Part shown: positions 33,848 to 42,401 of the stretch, one piece after another
Position numbering within the stretch: position 1 is the stretch's first letter
Layout: each line of letters starts with the position of its first letter
Source of the DNA: UBA2821 sp902763335
GTDB lineage: Bacteria > Bacillota > Clostridia > Lachnospirales > Lachnospiraceae
NCBI GenBank assembly: GCA_052066835.1
Contig: JBQHRJ010000004.1
Length of the DNA: 64,000 bases
Direction: 5' to 3' (one strand)
Position numbers and translations under genes: made by a program
The notes under the pieces: model-generated
Database searches by the model: none
Told to the model about the DNA's origin: nothing
The model's input: the letters and a program-made list of their open reading frames with translations, nothing else

Positions 33848-36478
33848 TTAATGTGCCTCAAGCCAGTTATGCCCGATTCCCACGCTTACTTCAAGCGGTA
33901 CCCGTAATTGTGCCGCATTCATCATCTCATCATGAAGAATATTTTTTACCACCTCTGTCTCATCTTCAGGAACTTCAAGTAAAAGTTCATCATGAACCTG
34001 CAATACTATATGTGTTTTCAGATTATTCTCCTTAAGTTTTCTGTCCACATTTATCATGGCTATTTTTATAATATCGGCAGCAGTTCCCTGAATAGGTGAA
34101 TTCATGGCTATTCTTTCTCCGAATGACCTCTGCATAAAATTGGATGATTTTAATTCAGGCACCGGTCTTCTTCGGCCGAACATTGTAACTGAATAGCCGT
34201 TTTTCTTTGCAAATTCCACAAAACAGTCTATACAGCTCTTTATTCCCGGATAGCTCTCAAAATAATCCTTAATATATTGCTGTGCCTCTTTTCTGCTTAT
34301 ACTTAAACCCTGACTCAGTCCAAATGAACTTATTCCATATACAATGCCGAAATTTACTGCTTTGGCATTGCTTCTCTGCTCGTCAGTGACATCATCAATC
34401 GAAACTCCGAATACTTTGGCCGCAGTCGCACGGTGAATATCTTTTTCCTCGTTGTATGCCTCTATAAGATTCTCATCCCCGGACATATGTGCCAGAATTC
34501 TTAACTCTATCTGTGAATAGTCAGCATCAAGAAATACACATCCTTCTTTCGGAACAAATACTTTTCTTATAGCCTTACCGATTTCCATTCTGATTGGAAT
34601 ATTCTGAAGGTTAGGCTCTGTACTGCTTATTCTTCCTGTAGCAGTAATCGTCTGATTAAATGTACCGTGGATTCTTCCATCCTCTCCAATATACGCCTGC
34701 AGTCCCTGCGCATATGTTGAGTTAAGTTTCGTAAGCTGTCTGTATTCCAATATATCAGCAACTACTGGGTATTCAGGTGACAGTTTTTCAAGAACCGATG
34801 CTGCCGTAGAATATCCGGTCTTTGTCTTTTTTCCACCTTTTATACCCATCTTGCCAAAAAGTATCTCTCCAAGCTGTTTTGGAGAATTTATGTTAAACTC
34901 TTCTCCTACAGTGTCATATATTTTATGCTCAATACTGTCAATTTTTTTCTGAAGCTCATTACCATAATTTATAAGCTCCTGCTTTTCAACCTTAACACCT
35001 TCGTTTTCCATTCTGTTAAGTGAAAATACAAGTGGAAGTTCAATATTGTTGTAAACATCCGTCATTTTTTCATCTTCAAGTCCGGCTTTCAAAATATCTT
35101 TAGCCTCATATGCCACCCACGCATTGTAGCACAATATTTTCACTGCCTTTTCTCTATCTGTGTCAAGTGCATCATCAAACTTTACTTTACCGAGTATCTC
35201 ATCCTCTGATGGTACAGTTTTACCCAGATAATCTCTTGCTATATCAGCATATTTATACTCATCCTTAAGAGGATTTAACAAGTATGCCTGTATAGCCACG
35301 TCACTTATCTTCTCCCTGTCATCCGCTTTTATAATTTTAAGCTGTTTCTTTAAGCCGATAGTACTAATCTCTGCTACATTTTTATATACATTTACAATGC
35401 ATTCCGCTATACGTTCCCTGCTGCTTATGTCTCCTATAAAGCACCATGTATTTCCTTCGCTTTCTTTAACAGATACGGCTATATGCTTTTTATTACACAT
35501 CACATATACCCCGGCACATGAATTTTTATCTATGTTTCCAAGCCTGTCTGCCGCTTCATCCTCACCGTCAATTTCAACAAATTCATTCTCAATGTCACTA
35601 GAATAATCAACTGTGTCAAATCTGTTCAAAATAGTCTTGAGTTCAAGTTTCTTAAGCATTTCAAAAGACGCTTCATTATATATATTGTCAACCCCTGCCG
35701 ATGAAATATCTACATCTAAAGGTGTATTGGTATTAATCGTTGCAAGTGTTTTACTTAAATCTGCCAAATCCTTATTTTCTTCAAGAGATGTCTTAATCTT
35801 GCTCTTCTTTATACTGTCCATATTAGCGTATACATTCTCTACCGAGCCATATTCAGTTATAAGCTTTGTGGCAGTCTTTTCGCCCACTCCCGGAACTCCA
35901 GGAATATTATCAGCGGTATCTCCCATAAAAGCCTTCACATCGATAAACTCAACCGGTGTGACACCATATTTTTCCTTAACATCTGCCGCATAATAATTCT
36001 CAACTTCTGTTCCGCCCTTTTTCGTCTTTGGTATACGAATCTGAACATGATCTGTCGCAAGCTGCAATAAATCACGGTCTCCTGATATTACCGCAACTTC
36101 CATTCCTGCCGCTTCACCCATTTTTGAAAGTGTACCAATAACATCATCTGCCTCATACCCCGGCATTTCAACCACTGTGATTCCCATGCTTTTTAAAACA
36201 TCCTTCATAACAGGTACCTGTTCTCTCAATTCCTCAGGCATCGGCTTTCTCGTTCCTTTATACTCAGCATACATTTCGTGTCTGAAAGTAGGCTGCTTAA
36301 CATCAAATGCAACAATACAGTAATCTGCACTTTCTTCTTCAAGAACCTTAAACATTATATTTAAAAATCCATATACGGCATTTGTATGAAGTCCTTCCGA
36401 ATTCGTCAGTTCCGGTATACCATAAAATGTCCTGTTTAAAATACTGTGTCCATCTATCAATACAAGCTTTTTACTCAT
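33848..36478 (-). CDS. polA: DNA polymerase I
   Basis: An 876-aa repair and Okazaki-processing polymerase. Residues 1-290 are the 5'-3' exonuclease (LIDGHSILNRTFYG, GYEADDVIGT, DKDAD-like GDTADNIPGVPGVG). The middle region is the place of a 3'-5' exonuclease but the DxE of motif I is missing (GVYVMCNKK stands there), so proofreading is probably lost, as in many Gram-positive Pol I. The C-terminal polymerase domain has motif A DADYSQIELRILAH, motif B RSNAKAVNFGIVYG and motif C LQVHDELLLEV. A good GGGAGAG site precedes the ATG. Confidence 0.97.
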   Translation of the reverse strand: MSKKLVLIDGHSILNRTFYGIPELTNSEGLHTNAVYGFLNIMFKVLEEESADYCIVAFDVKQPTFRHEMYAEYKGTRKPMPEELREQVPVMKDVLKSMGITVVEMPGYEADDVIGTLSKMGEAAGMEVAVISGDRDLLQLATDHVQIRIPKTKKGGTEVENYYAADVKEKYGVTPVEFIDVKAFMGDTADNIPGVPGVGEKTATKLITEYGSVENVYANMDSIKKSKIKTSLEENKDLADLSKTLATINTNTPLDVDISSAGVDNIYNEASFEMLKKLELKTILNRFDTVDYSSDIENEFVEIDGEDEAADRLGNIDKNSCAGVYVMCNKKHIAVSVKESEGNTWCFIGDISSRERIAECIVNVYKNVAEISTIGLKKQLKIIKADDREKISDVAIQAYLLNPLKDEYKYADIARDYLGKTVPSEDEILGKVKFDDALDTDREKAVKILCYNAWVAYEAKDILKAGLEDEKMTDVYNNIELPLVFSLNRMENEGVKVEKQELINYGNELQKKIDSIEHKIYDTVGEEFNINSPKQLGEILFGKMGIKGGKKTKTGYSTAASVLEKLSPEYPVVADILEYRQLTKLNSTYAQGLQAYIGEDGRIHGTFNQTITATGRISSTEPNLQNIPIRMEIGKAIRKVFVPKEGCVFLDADYSQIELRILAHMSGDENLIEAYNEEKDIHRATAAKVFGVSIDDVTDEQRSNAKAVNFGIVYGISSFGLSQGLSISRKEAQQYIKDYFESYPGIKSCIDCFVEFAKKNGYSVTMFGRRRPVPELKSSNFMQRSFGERIAMNSPIQGTAADIIKIAMINVDRKLKENNLKTHIVLQVHDELLLEVPEDETEVVKNILHDEMMNAAQLRVPLEVSVGIGHNWLEAH

Positions 36479-36520
36479 AATTCTCTCCCTTCCGCAGACG
36501 CTCTACATCTATTATAATAA

Positions 36521-36850
36521 TCATATCAAAAAAAGTACTATTGCAGCAACAGCACATATGTCTGCCATTATGCAGACTATCTTTTTATACACATTGAATT
36601 TATACAGCCTGTCCGACCTCTCCTCAAGCCGCTTAAGCCGCTTTTCCAACTGTCCCTTAAGGTCAAATGACGCACCGGAATCTCTCTCTATTCTGTCAAG
36701 TCCGACATTAACCATATAATTTATCTCTAATTCCTCATAACAGTCCTTGCAGTTCTTAGCATGTCTGACAAAAAAGTCTATATCTTCATCATTTATACCC
36801 ACTGTTATAAAGTCATTTAACATCTGTTGAAATTTTCTACATGCAGACAT
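36521..36850 (-). CDS. small zinc-finger (HC2-type) membrane protein, anti-sigma-like
   Basis: A 109-aa protein with an N-terminal HxxxCxxC motif (HAKNCKDC, about 30-37), the pattern of the zf-HC2/ZAS domain used by many anti-sigma factors. A long charged helix follows (KGQLEKRLKRLEERSDRLYK) and one C-terminal membrane helix ends the chain. GGAGG lies before the ATG. No sigma factor gene is next to it; polA follows downstream. It could be an orphan anti-sigma factor or a zinc-dependent scaffold. Extracytoplasmic part is only a few residues, so signal sensing outside the cell is unlikely. Confidence 0.7.
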   Translation of the reverse strand: MSACRKFQQMLNDFITVGINDEDIDFFVRHAKNCKDCYEELEINYMVNVGLDRIERDSGASFDLKGQLEKRLKRLEERSDRLYKFNVYKKIVCIMADICAVAAIVLFLI

Positions 36851-36933
36851 AATTCTTCCTCCAATTCAATATTATAACTATACAACATTATGTGCATTTT
36901 TTAAAGGCTTTTAGGGACTTTTTAATTTATTTC

Positions 36934-36962
36934 TTGACAAATAATTGTTGCGATGATATATT
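36934..36962 (+). promoter_or_regulatory. sigma-A promoter of tRNA-Leu
   Basis: TTGACA (36934-36939), 17-base spacer, TATATT (36957-36962), about 10 bases before the mature tRNA 5' end. Confidence 0.8.
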
Positions 36963-36972
36963 ATATAGGCAT

Positions 36973-37055
36973 GCGGATGTGGCGGAATGGCAGACGCAGC
37001 AGACTCAAAATCTGCCGGTGGTGACATCGTGCGGGTTCAAGTCCCGCCATCCGCA
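36973..37055 (+). tRNA. tRNA-Leu, anticodon CAA
   Basis: The acceptor stem GCGGATG pairs with CATCCGC. The anticodon arm has the stem GCAGA/TCTGC and loop CTCAAAA, giving anticodon CAA for the UUG codon. A long variable arm (type II tRNA) and the T arm GCGGG-TTCAAGT-CCCGC complete the cloverleaf. The discriminator base is A; CCA is not encoded, so it is added after transcription. Own promoter before and terminator after. Confidence 0.97.
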
Positions 37056-37064
37056 TTTTTTAAT

Positions 37065-37107
37065 AAAAACTCCCAAACCTCTGATAAATAGGGTTTGGGA
37101 GTTTTTG
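37065..37107. terminator. bidirectional terminator between tRNA-Leu and metE
   Basis: Stem AAAACTCCCAAACC with GGGTTTGGGAGTTTT around an 11-base loop, T-rich on both strands. It serves the tRNA on the plus strand and metE on the minus strand. Confidence 0.88.
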
Positions 37108-37125
37108 TATATTGCTTTATTTACT

Positions 37126-39390
37126 TTATTTTCTTATCTCTTCTGCAGCCTTTACCATATTGCGAAGACTTGCATCCGTCTCTGGTACTCCTCTTGTCTT
37201 AAGTCCACAATCAGGATTTACCCATAATTTTTCCTTATCAATTTTGGTAAGCATCACCTTAAGCGCACTTACAATCTCCTCTACTGACGGAACTCTTGGC
37301 GAATGAATATCATATACACCCGGTCCGACTTCTGTTTCAAAATTATTTTCCCTTAACGCATCCAATATCTGAAGATCCGAACGTGATGCCTCGAATGTAA
37401 TCACGTCTGCATCCATATCATCTATTGCAGGAATAATATCCGTAAATTCGCTATAACACATATGTGTATGAATCTGTGTTTCCGGTTTTACCCCACTGTG
37501 TGTCAGACGGAATGCCGGGATTGCAAAATCCAGATATTCTGTATACCAGTCAGATTTTCTAAGCGGAAGCTTTTCTCTGAGAGCCGCCTCATCAATCTGT
37601 ATCATTTTTATTCCATTTGCCTCTAAATCATTTACTTCATCTCTTATTGCCAACGCAATCTGGGATATTGACTCTTTTATAGATATATCTTCTCTTGGAA
37701 ATGACCAGTTTAATATCGTAACAGGACCTGTAAGCATTCCCTTTACAATCTTTTTAGTCAATGACTGTGCAAAAACTGACCATTCAACTGTAATAGGGTT
37801 TTTACGGTATACATCACCCCAGATAACAGGTGGTTTTACACATCGTGTTCCATACGACTGAACCCATGCCTTTTCGGTGAACAAAAATCCTCCTAATGCC
37901 TCACCAAAATATTCAACCATATCATTTCTCTCATACTCTCCGTGTACGAATACATCTAATCCTATTTCTTCCTGCCATTTAATACATTCTTCAATCTTTT
38001 TCTTATTAAAATCAACATATTCGCTCTTAGAAATTTCTCCCTTTCTAAATGCAGAACGATTAGCCTTTACATCCTTTGTCTGAGGGAATGAACCAATTGT
38101 AGTTGTAGGAACCTCCGGTAAATTCAATACTTTTTTCTGCAATTTCTGACGTTCACTACGCTCTGGCAACCTTATATAATCTTTCTCTGTTACATTTAAA
38201 AGTCTCTGTTTTACTTTCTCATTATCACAATCCCTTTTTTTGTCAAAAAGCTGCTTATTATTGGTATATGAAACTTCAAATGCATAATTATCCTTATCTG
38301 CAAGTTCACTTATTTCTTTAAGCTCAGTTAATTTTTCTTCTGCAAAAGCAAAATAAGCCAGATATTCTTTTGAAAGTTTTACCTCATGCTTTAATGTATA
38401 AGGCACATGAAGCAATGAACATGATGTAGATAACACCACATTGATTTTTCGATTTTTAAGTTCGTCTAATCTGTTCAATGTTCTCTCATAATGATTCTTC
38501 CAAATATTTTTACCATTAACTAAACCTGCAAATAATAACTTATCTTCAGGAAATCCGTATTTTTCTATCAGATTCATAGTTTCCTTTCCCTCTATGAAAT
38601 CAAGCCCTATTCCATCAAATGGCTGTTTGATTAAATCCACATAAATATCCCTTACATCTCCAAAATATGTCTGTAATAATATTTTACAGTTTCCCTTGCA
38701 TGGCAAAACTGCATCATATATCTTACCAAACAACTCAATGTCCTCTTTTTCCATATCCTGAACTAATGAAGGTTCATCAAATTGTATCCATTCAATATTC
38801 TTTTCATCGCATTTTTTCAGCAGTTCCTTATATGCATCTGCTACCGCATCCACATAATCTTCTGCTTTTTTGCTTCCTGTGTATCTGATTAATTTAAGCA
38901 TAGTATAAGCACCAATCACAACCGGTTTGGTTTCTATTCCGACCGCTTTTGCTTCTTCATATTCATTCAAAAGCTTATCTGCTGAAAGCTTTATAACTGT
39001 ATCGTCTTCCACTTCCGGAACAATGTAATGATAATTGGTGTTAAACCACTTCTTCATTGCAAGTGCTTTTACATCCCCACAACCTCCCTGATATCCACGC
39101 GCCATTGCAAAATATGTATCAAGTTCTGACAAATTCAATTCTTTATAACGTTTTGGAACTATCCCTAACGTCACTGCCGTGTCAAGTACCATGTCATAAA
39201 ACGAGAAATCATTACTTGAGATATAATCTATTCCTGCACTTTTCTGTGTATTCCAATGTGTTTTTCGTAAATCTGCAGCTATTTTCAATAATTCTGCCGC
39301 TTCAATTTCTTTTCTGAAATATTTTTCAGAAGCAAATTTTAATTCTCTTAATGTTCCAATCCTTGGAAATCCAATAACTGATGTCTGCAT
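37126..39390 (-). CDS. metE: cobalamin-independent methionine synthase
   Basis: Transfers a methyl group from methyltetrahydropteroyl-triglutamate to homocysteine. The protein (754 aa) begins with the family N-terminus MQTSVIGFPRIGTLRELKFA; the frame stays open upstream but the ATG at 39390 has GGAGG nine bases before it. The C-terminal barrel has the zinc ligands in HTHMCYSEF and NPDCGLKTRG, and the motif PTTTIGSFPQTKDVK opens the second half. A divergent regulatory area of about 90 bases lies before it, and a LysR gene with its own terminator is next. There is no space for a SAM riboswitch. Confidence 0.96.
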   Translation of the reverse strand: MQTSVIGFPRIGTLRELKFASEKYFRKEIEAAELLKIAADLRKTHWNTQKSAGIDYISSNDFSFYDMVLDTAVTLGIVPKRYKELNLSELDTYFAMARGYQGGCGDVKALAMKKWFNTNYHYIVPEVEDDTVIKLSADKLLNEYEEAKAVGIETKPVVIGAYTMLKLIRYTGSKKAEDYVDAVADAYKELLKKCDEKNIEWIQFDEPSLVQDMEKEDIELFGKIYDAVLPCKGNCKILLQTYFGDVRDIYVDLIKQPFDGIGLDFIEGKETMNLIEKYGFPEDKLLFAGLVNGKNIWKNHYERTLNRLDELKNRKINVVLSTSCSLLHVPYTLKHEVKLSKEYLAYFAFAEEKLTELKEISELADKDNYAFEVSYTNNKQLFDKKRDCDNEKVKQRLLNVTEKDYIRLPERSERQKLQKKVLNLPEVPTTTIGSFPQTKDVKANRSAFRKGEISKSEYVDFNKKKIEECIKWQEEIGLDVFVHGEYERNDMVEYFGEALGGFLFTEKAWVQSYGTRCVKPPVIWGDVYRKNPITVEWSVFAQSLTKKIVKGMLTGPVTILNWSFPREDISIKESISQIALAIRDEVNDLEANGIKMIQIDEAALREKLPLRKSDWYTEYLDFAIPAFRLTHSGVKPETQIHTHMCYSEFTDIIPAIDDMDADVITFEASRSDLQILDALRENNFETEVGPGVYDIHSPRVPSVEEIVSALKVMLTKIDKEKLWVNPDCGLKTRGVPETDASLRNMVKAAEEIRK

Positions 39391-39433
39391 AATAATAATC
39401 CTCCAACTCATAATAGGTATATTTGTTATCCTT

Positions 39434-39461
39434 ATTGTAAATTGAAATGTCATTATTGCAA
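39434..39461 (-). promoter_or_regulatory. probable metE promoter
   Basis: Minus strand: TTGCAA (39456-39461), 16-base spacer, TACAAT (39434-39439). The spacer contains TGACATTTCAATT, a possible binding site for the adjacent LysR protein, but this is not certain. Confidence 0.5.
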
Positions 39462-39467
39462 AATACA

Positions 39468-39504
39468 TAAAATAAAAGGTTGCCCATAGTTTAAAACTAT
39501 GAGC
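39468..39504 (-). terminator. terminator of the LysR gene
   Basis: Hairpin with arms 39482-39492 and 39494-39504 (CATAGTTT/AAACTATG core), followed on the minus strand by TTTTATTTTAT. Confidence 0.8.
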
Positions 39505-39513
39505 AGCCTGTCT

Positions 39514-40413
39514 TCATTCAAGATATTTTTTTAATGCCTCAAGGTATGTACTGCCCAGCCTGCTTAACATTCCTTTTTTGTGCGTTATGTATCCGATTCT
39601 CATATCACTTTCATCTTCTAGCGGCACTGCAATAATATCTTTTCCATTTAATTTTTTATCAATCACCCCACTGCATACGGTGTAACCATTTAATCCAATC
39701 AACAGATTAAATAAAGTTGCCCTGTCTCTCACCCTTATATTCTTTTTACGTTCAGAAGAAGAAAATATTTCTTCTGAAAAATAAAACGAATTATGTTCCC
39801 CCTGTTCAAATGAAAGATATGGATACAACTCCAGTTCCTCATTTGTAATAACATTTTTTTCTGCAAGAGGATGCTTTCTGCTGATAAATACATGAGGCTT
39901 TGCCACAAACAACTGATTAAATTCTAAATCATGTGATTTTAAAATTTTCATCAATACTTTCTCATTAAAATCATTTAAAAATAAAATTCCTATCTCACTT
40001 CTCATTCGTGCCACATCTTCTATAATTTCATAAGTCTGAGTTTCCCTCAGACTAAAATCATATTCATCCTGTCCGTATTCTTTTATCAGATCCACAAATG
40101 CATTGACCGCAAACGAATAATGCTGCGTAGATACACAAAACTGCTTTTTTCCACCATTTCCGGATTTGTATTTATCTTCAAGAATTGCAGCCTGCTCCAG
40201 TACCTGCCTTGCATACCCCAAAAATATCTCTCCATCTTTTGAAAGACTGATACCTTTATTGGTTCTGTTAAAGATAACAATATTCATTTCCTTTTCCAAC
40301 TCATGAATAGCATTCGTGAGACTCGGCTGTGAAATGTAGAGCCTGTTTGCCGCCTCAGTAATTGTTCCTGTATCCGCTACTGTTATAATGTATTTTAACT
40401 GTTGAAGTGTCAT
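39514..40413 (-). CDS. LysR-family transcriptional regulator
   Basis: A 299-aa regulator with an N-terminal winged HTH (LQQLKYIITVADTGTITEAANRLYISQPSLTNAI) reported here by position 3-37, and a periplasmic-binding-like effector domain. It is 120 bases before metE in the same direction, so it may control metE in the manner of MetR, or respond to an amino acid. The preceding genes are a broken MATE gene and an amino-acid ABC transporter. The actual effector is unknown. GGAG sits 13 bases before the ATG, a slightly long spacing. Confidence 0.9.
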   Translation of the reverse strand: MTLQQLKYIITVADTGTITEAANRLYISQPSLTNAIHELEKEMNIVIFNRTNKGISLSKDGEIFLGYARQVLEQAAILEDKYKSGNGGKKQFCVSTQHYSFAVNAFVDLIKEYGQDEYDFSLRETQTYEIIEDVARMRSEIGILFLNDFNEKVLMKILKSHDLEFNQLFVAKPHVFISRKHPLAEKNVITNEELELYPYLSFEQGEHNSFYFSEEIFSSSERKKNIRVRDRATLFNLLIGLNGYTVCSGVIDKKLNGKDIIAVPLEDESDMRIGYITHKKGMLSRLGSTYLEALKKYLE

Positions 40414-40439
40414 TTTTTTGTCTTTTCTCCTGCATTAAA

Positions 40440-41631
40440 CTAATTATCTATATTTACAGATGCAACCTCTTCTACACGTTTCCTAAAGATTCTTGGAAAT
40501 GATGTAAAAATCACAATCGTAGTTATAATTCCGGCAACCAGGTCTGCAATTCCTTCTGATAGATATACTCCCTTAAATCCCATAATATTTGTCAACACAA
40601 AGCACAACGGAATTAATATAATAACTTTACGGATTACCGCAAGAATTAAAGCTGACTTTGCCTGTCCAAGTGCAACATTTACATTTTGAAGTGTCATCTG
40701 TACAAAAAACATTATTGAGCCCATCAGAAACATAGGACAATAGTTCTTTACAATAGCCGTAACTGTTTCACTTGCTGAAAAAAGATAGGCATACAACTGT
40801 GGCATTGTAATGGAAAATGACCATATCGAAATACAGAACACAAATGCAATTATGGTTACATATTTTATACCCTTTTTTAACCGCTGTTCATCACCTTTTC
40901 CATAATTGTAGCTGACAAATGGCTGCACTCCGTTACCAAGACCATTAAGCGGAAGTGAAATCAACTGCAATGCACTTAACATTACCATTAAAGCAGCCGT
41001 ATAATCTTTATTTTCTCCTGTTGCCCGGTTTAAATTTATATTGAATACTACCTGTATGGCACATTCTGTAATAGTCATAACAAACGGTGTAAACCCAAGT
41101 GATACAATACTTGCTATTCTTTGAAAAGAAACATTCATCCCACTAATTTTTAAATGAAAAATACTCTTTTTTGTAAAGAAAAACATGCATACACATATGC
41201 ATGAGCACAATTGACGGGCAGCCGAATCCAACAACAATATGCTTTGAAAAGACAAAAGTGACAGTGCCTATAAGTAATCCAAACACTACAAGCATCAAAA
41301 AAGCAACGTTGAAAATCCTGTCCGTTTCCTCCTTATCACCTTCTCCCAGCTTTATGCCGGCTCTCGGCGAACCGCCGAGACCGACTAAATTGGCAAAAGC
41401 CTGAATAATTAACGTAATCGGAAGAACAATTCCCAACGCTGCAAGTGCATCCATTCCTGAATTTTCAATCTTTGCAACATACATCCTATCAACAATATTA
41501 TACAAGAATGTAATTAGCTGTGCTATAACCGCCGGTATAGAAAGCCTTATTATTAACGGAAGTATTTTACCATTTTCTAATTGTGATATTGTATCCTGCT
41601 TACCTTTATTTATGCGTAACATTCTTAACAT
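40440..41631 (-). pseudogene. MATE efflux transporter, broken by deletion and frameshift
   Basis: Two frames match one MATE protein. The N-terminal part (41143-41631) reads as a normal MATE start (ENGKILPLIIRLSIPAVIAQ, IVDRMYVA) up to FSKHIVVGFGCP, then turns into nonsense and stops. The C-terminal part (40440-about 41180) picks up in another frame at FFFTKKSIFHLKISGMNVSF. About 60 residues that normally link them (helices 4-5 region) are missing. Around the junction is CATGCATA-TGTG-TATGCATG, an 8-bp inverted repeat. No start codon with a good site precedes the second part, so this is a pseudogene unless the fragments act in unknown ways. Confidence 0.85.
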
Positions 41632-41654
41632 TTCTCCAAAACTTAACTGTCATT

Positions 41655-42401
41655 CTATAAAACACTTGACAGGAAATCGTTTAATCTGTCATTTTTTGAA
41701 TTTTCAAAAAATTCTTCAGGCGGACAATCAACCTGTATTCCTTTATCATAAAAGAACATACATCTGTTTGACACTTCCCTGGCAAATCCCATCTCATGAG
41801 TAACAACCAACATAGTCATTCCTGTTTCTGCTAACTCCTTCATAATGTTTAAAACCTCTCCTACCATCTCCGGGTCAAGTGCCGAGGTAGGCTCATCAAA
41901 CAACATGACATCAGGATTCATAGCCATCGCCCTTGCTATCGCTATTCTCTGTTTCTGTCCTCCAGAAAGCATATCCGGATATTCATCCGCTTTATCTGCA
42001 AGACCGACACGTTTTAAAAGTTCGTCTGCCTTATCAGATGCTTCCTGCTTACTCATTAGCTTTGTTTTTATCGGGGCAAGCATAATATTTTTCTTAACTG
42101 TCATATTCGGAAACAGATTAAAATGCTGGAAAACCATTCCTATCTTTTGTCTGAGATGATTTATGTTCTCATTTTTATCCATTATATTTGTTCCCTCAAA
42201 CAGTATTTCTCCGGCAGTTGGCATTTCAAGTAAATTTAACATTCTTAAGAAAGTAGACTTGCCACATCCCGATGGACCTACTATCGCAACAACATCACCA
42301 CGTTTTATCTCTGTAGAGACATTCTCCAATATAACATTATCATTATATGCCTTTTTGAGATTTTCAACATGTAGTATGGTTTCTCTATTATTATCTTTCA
42401 T
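41655..42401 (-). CDS. amino-acid ABC transporter ATP-binding protein (GlnQ type)
   Basis: A 248-aa ATPase of the polar amino-acid uptake family (PAAT). It has Walker A GPSGCGKST, the Q-loop VFQHFNLF, signature LSGGQKQR, Walker B VMLFDEPTSALDP and the switch histidine VVTHEMGFA. It overlaps the fused binding-protein/permease gene by 11 bases and belongs to the same operon. The substrate is not readable from the ATPase; cystine, glutamine or basic amino acids are all possible. Confidence 0.95.
   Translation of the reverse strand: MKDNNRETILHVENLKKAYNDNVILENVSTEIKRGDVVAIVGPSGCGKSTFLRMLNLLEMPTAGEILFEGTNIMDKNENINHLRQKIGMVFQHFNLFPNMTVKKNIMLAPIKTKLMSKQEASDKADELLKRVGLADKADEYPDMLSGGQKQRIAIARAMAMNPDVMLFDEPTSALDPEMVGEVLNIMKELAETGMTMLVVTHEMGFAREVSNRCMFFYDKGIQVDCPPEEFFENSKNDRLNDFLSSVL

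Noticed and set aside
39391..39468. Longer metE start (26 more codons)
   Set aside because: The added residues are hydrophobic and not family-like, overlap the promoter, and have no ribosome binding site.
39391..39480. SAM or B12 riboswitch before metE
   Set aside because: The region is under 100 bases, is mostly occupied by a promoter and the preceding terminator, and has no riboswitch motif.
41143..41631. The N-terminal MATE fragment as an independent small gene
   Set aside because: It is the start of a known transporter and ends in unrelated sequence after a deletion; treated as part of the pseudogene.
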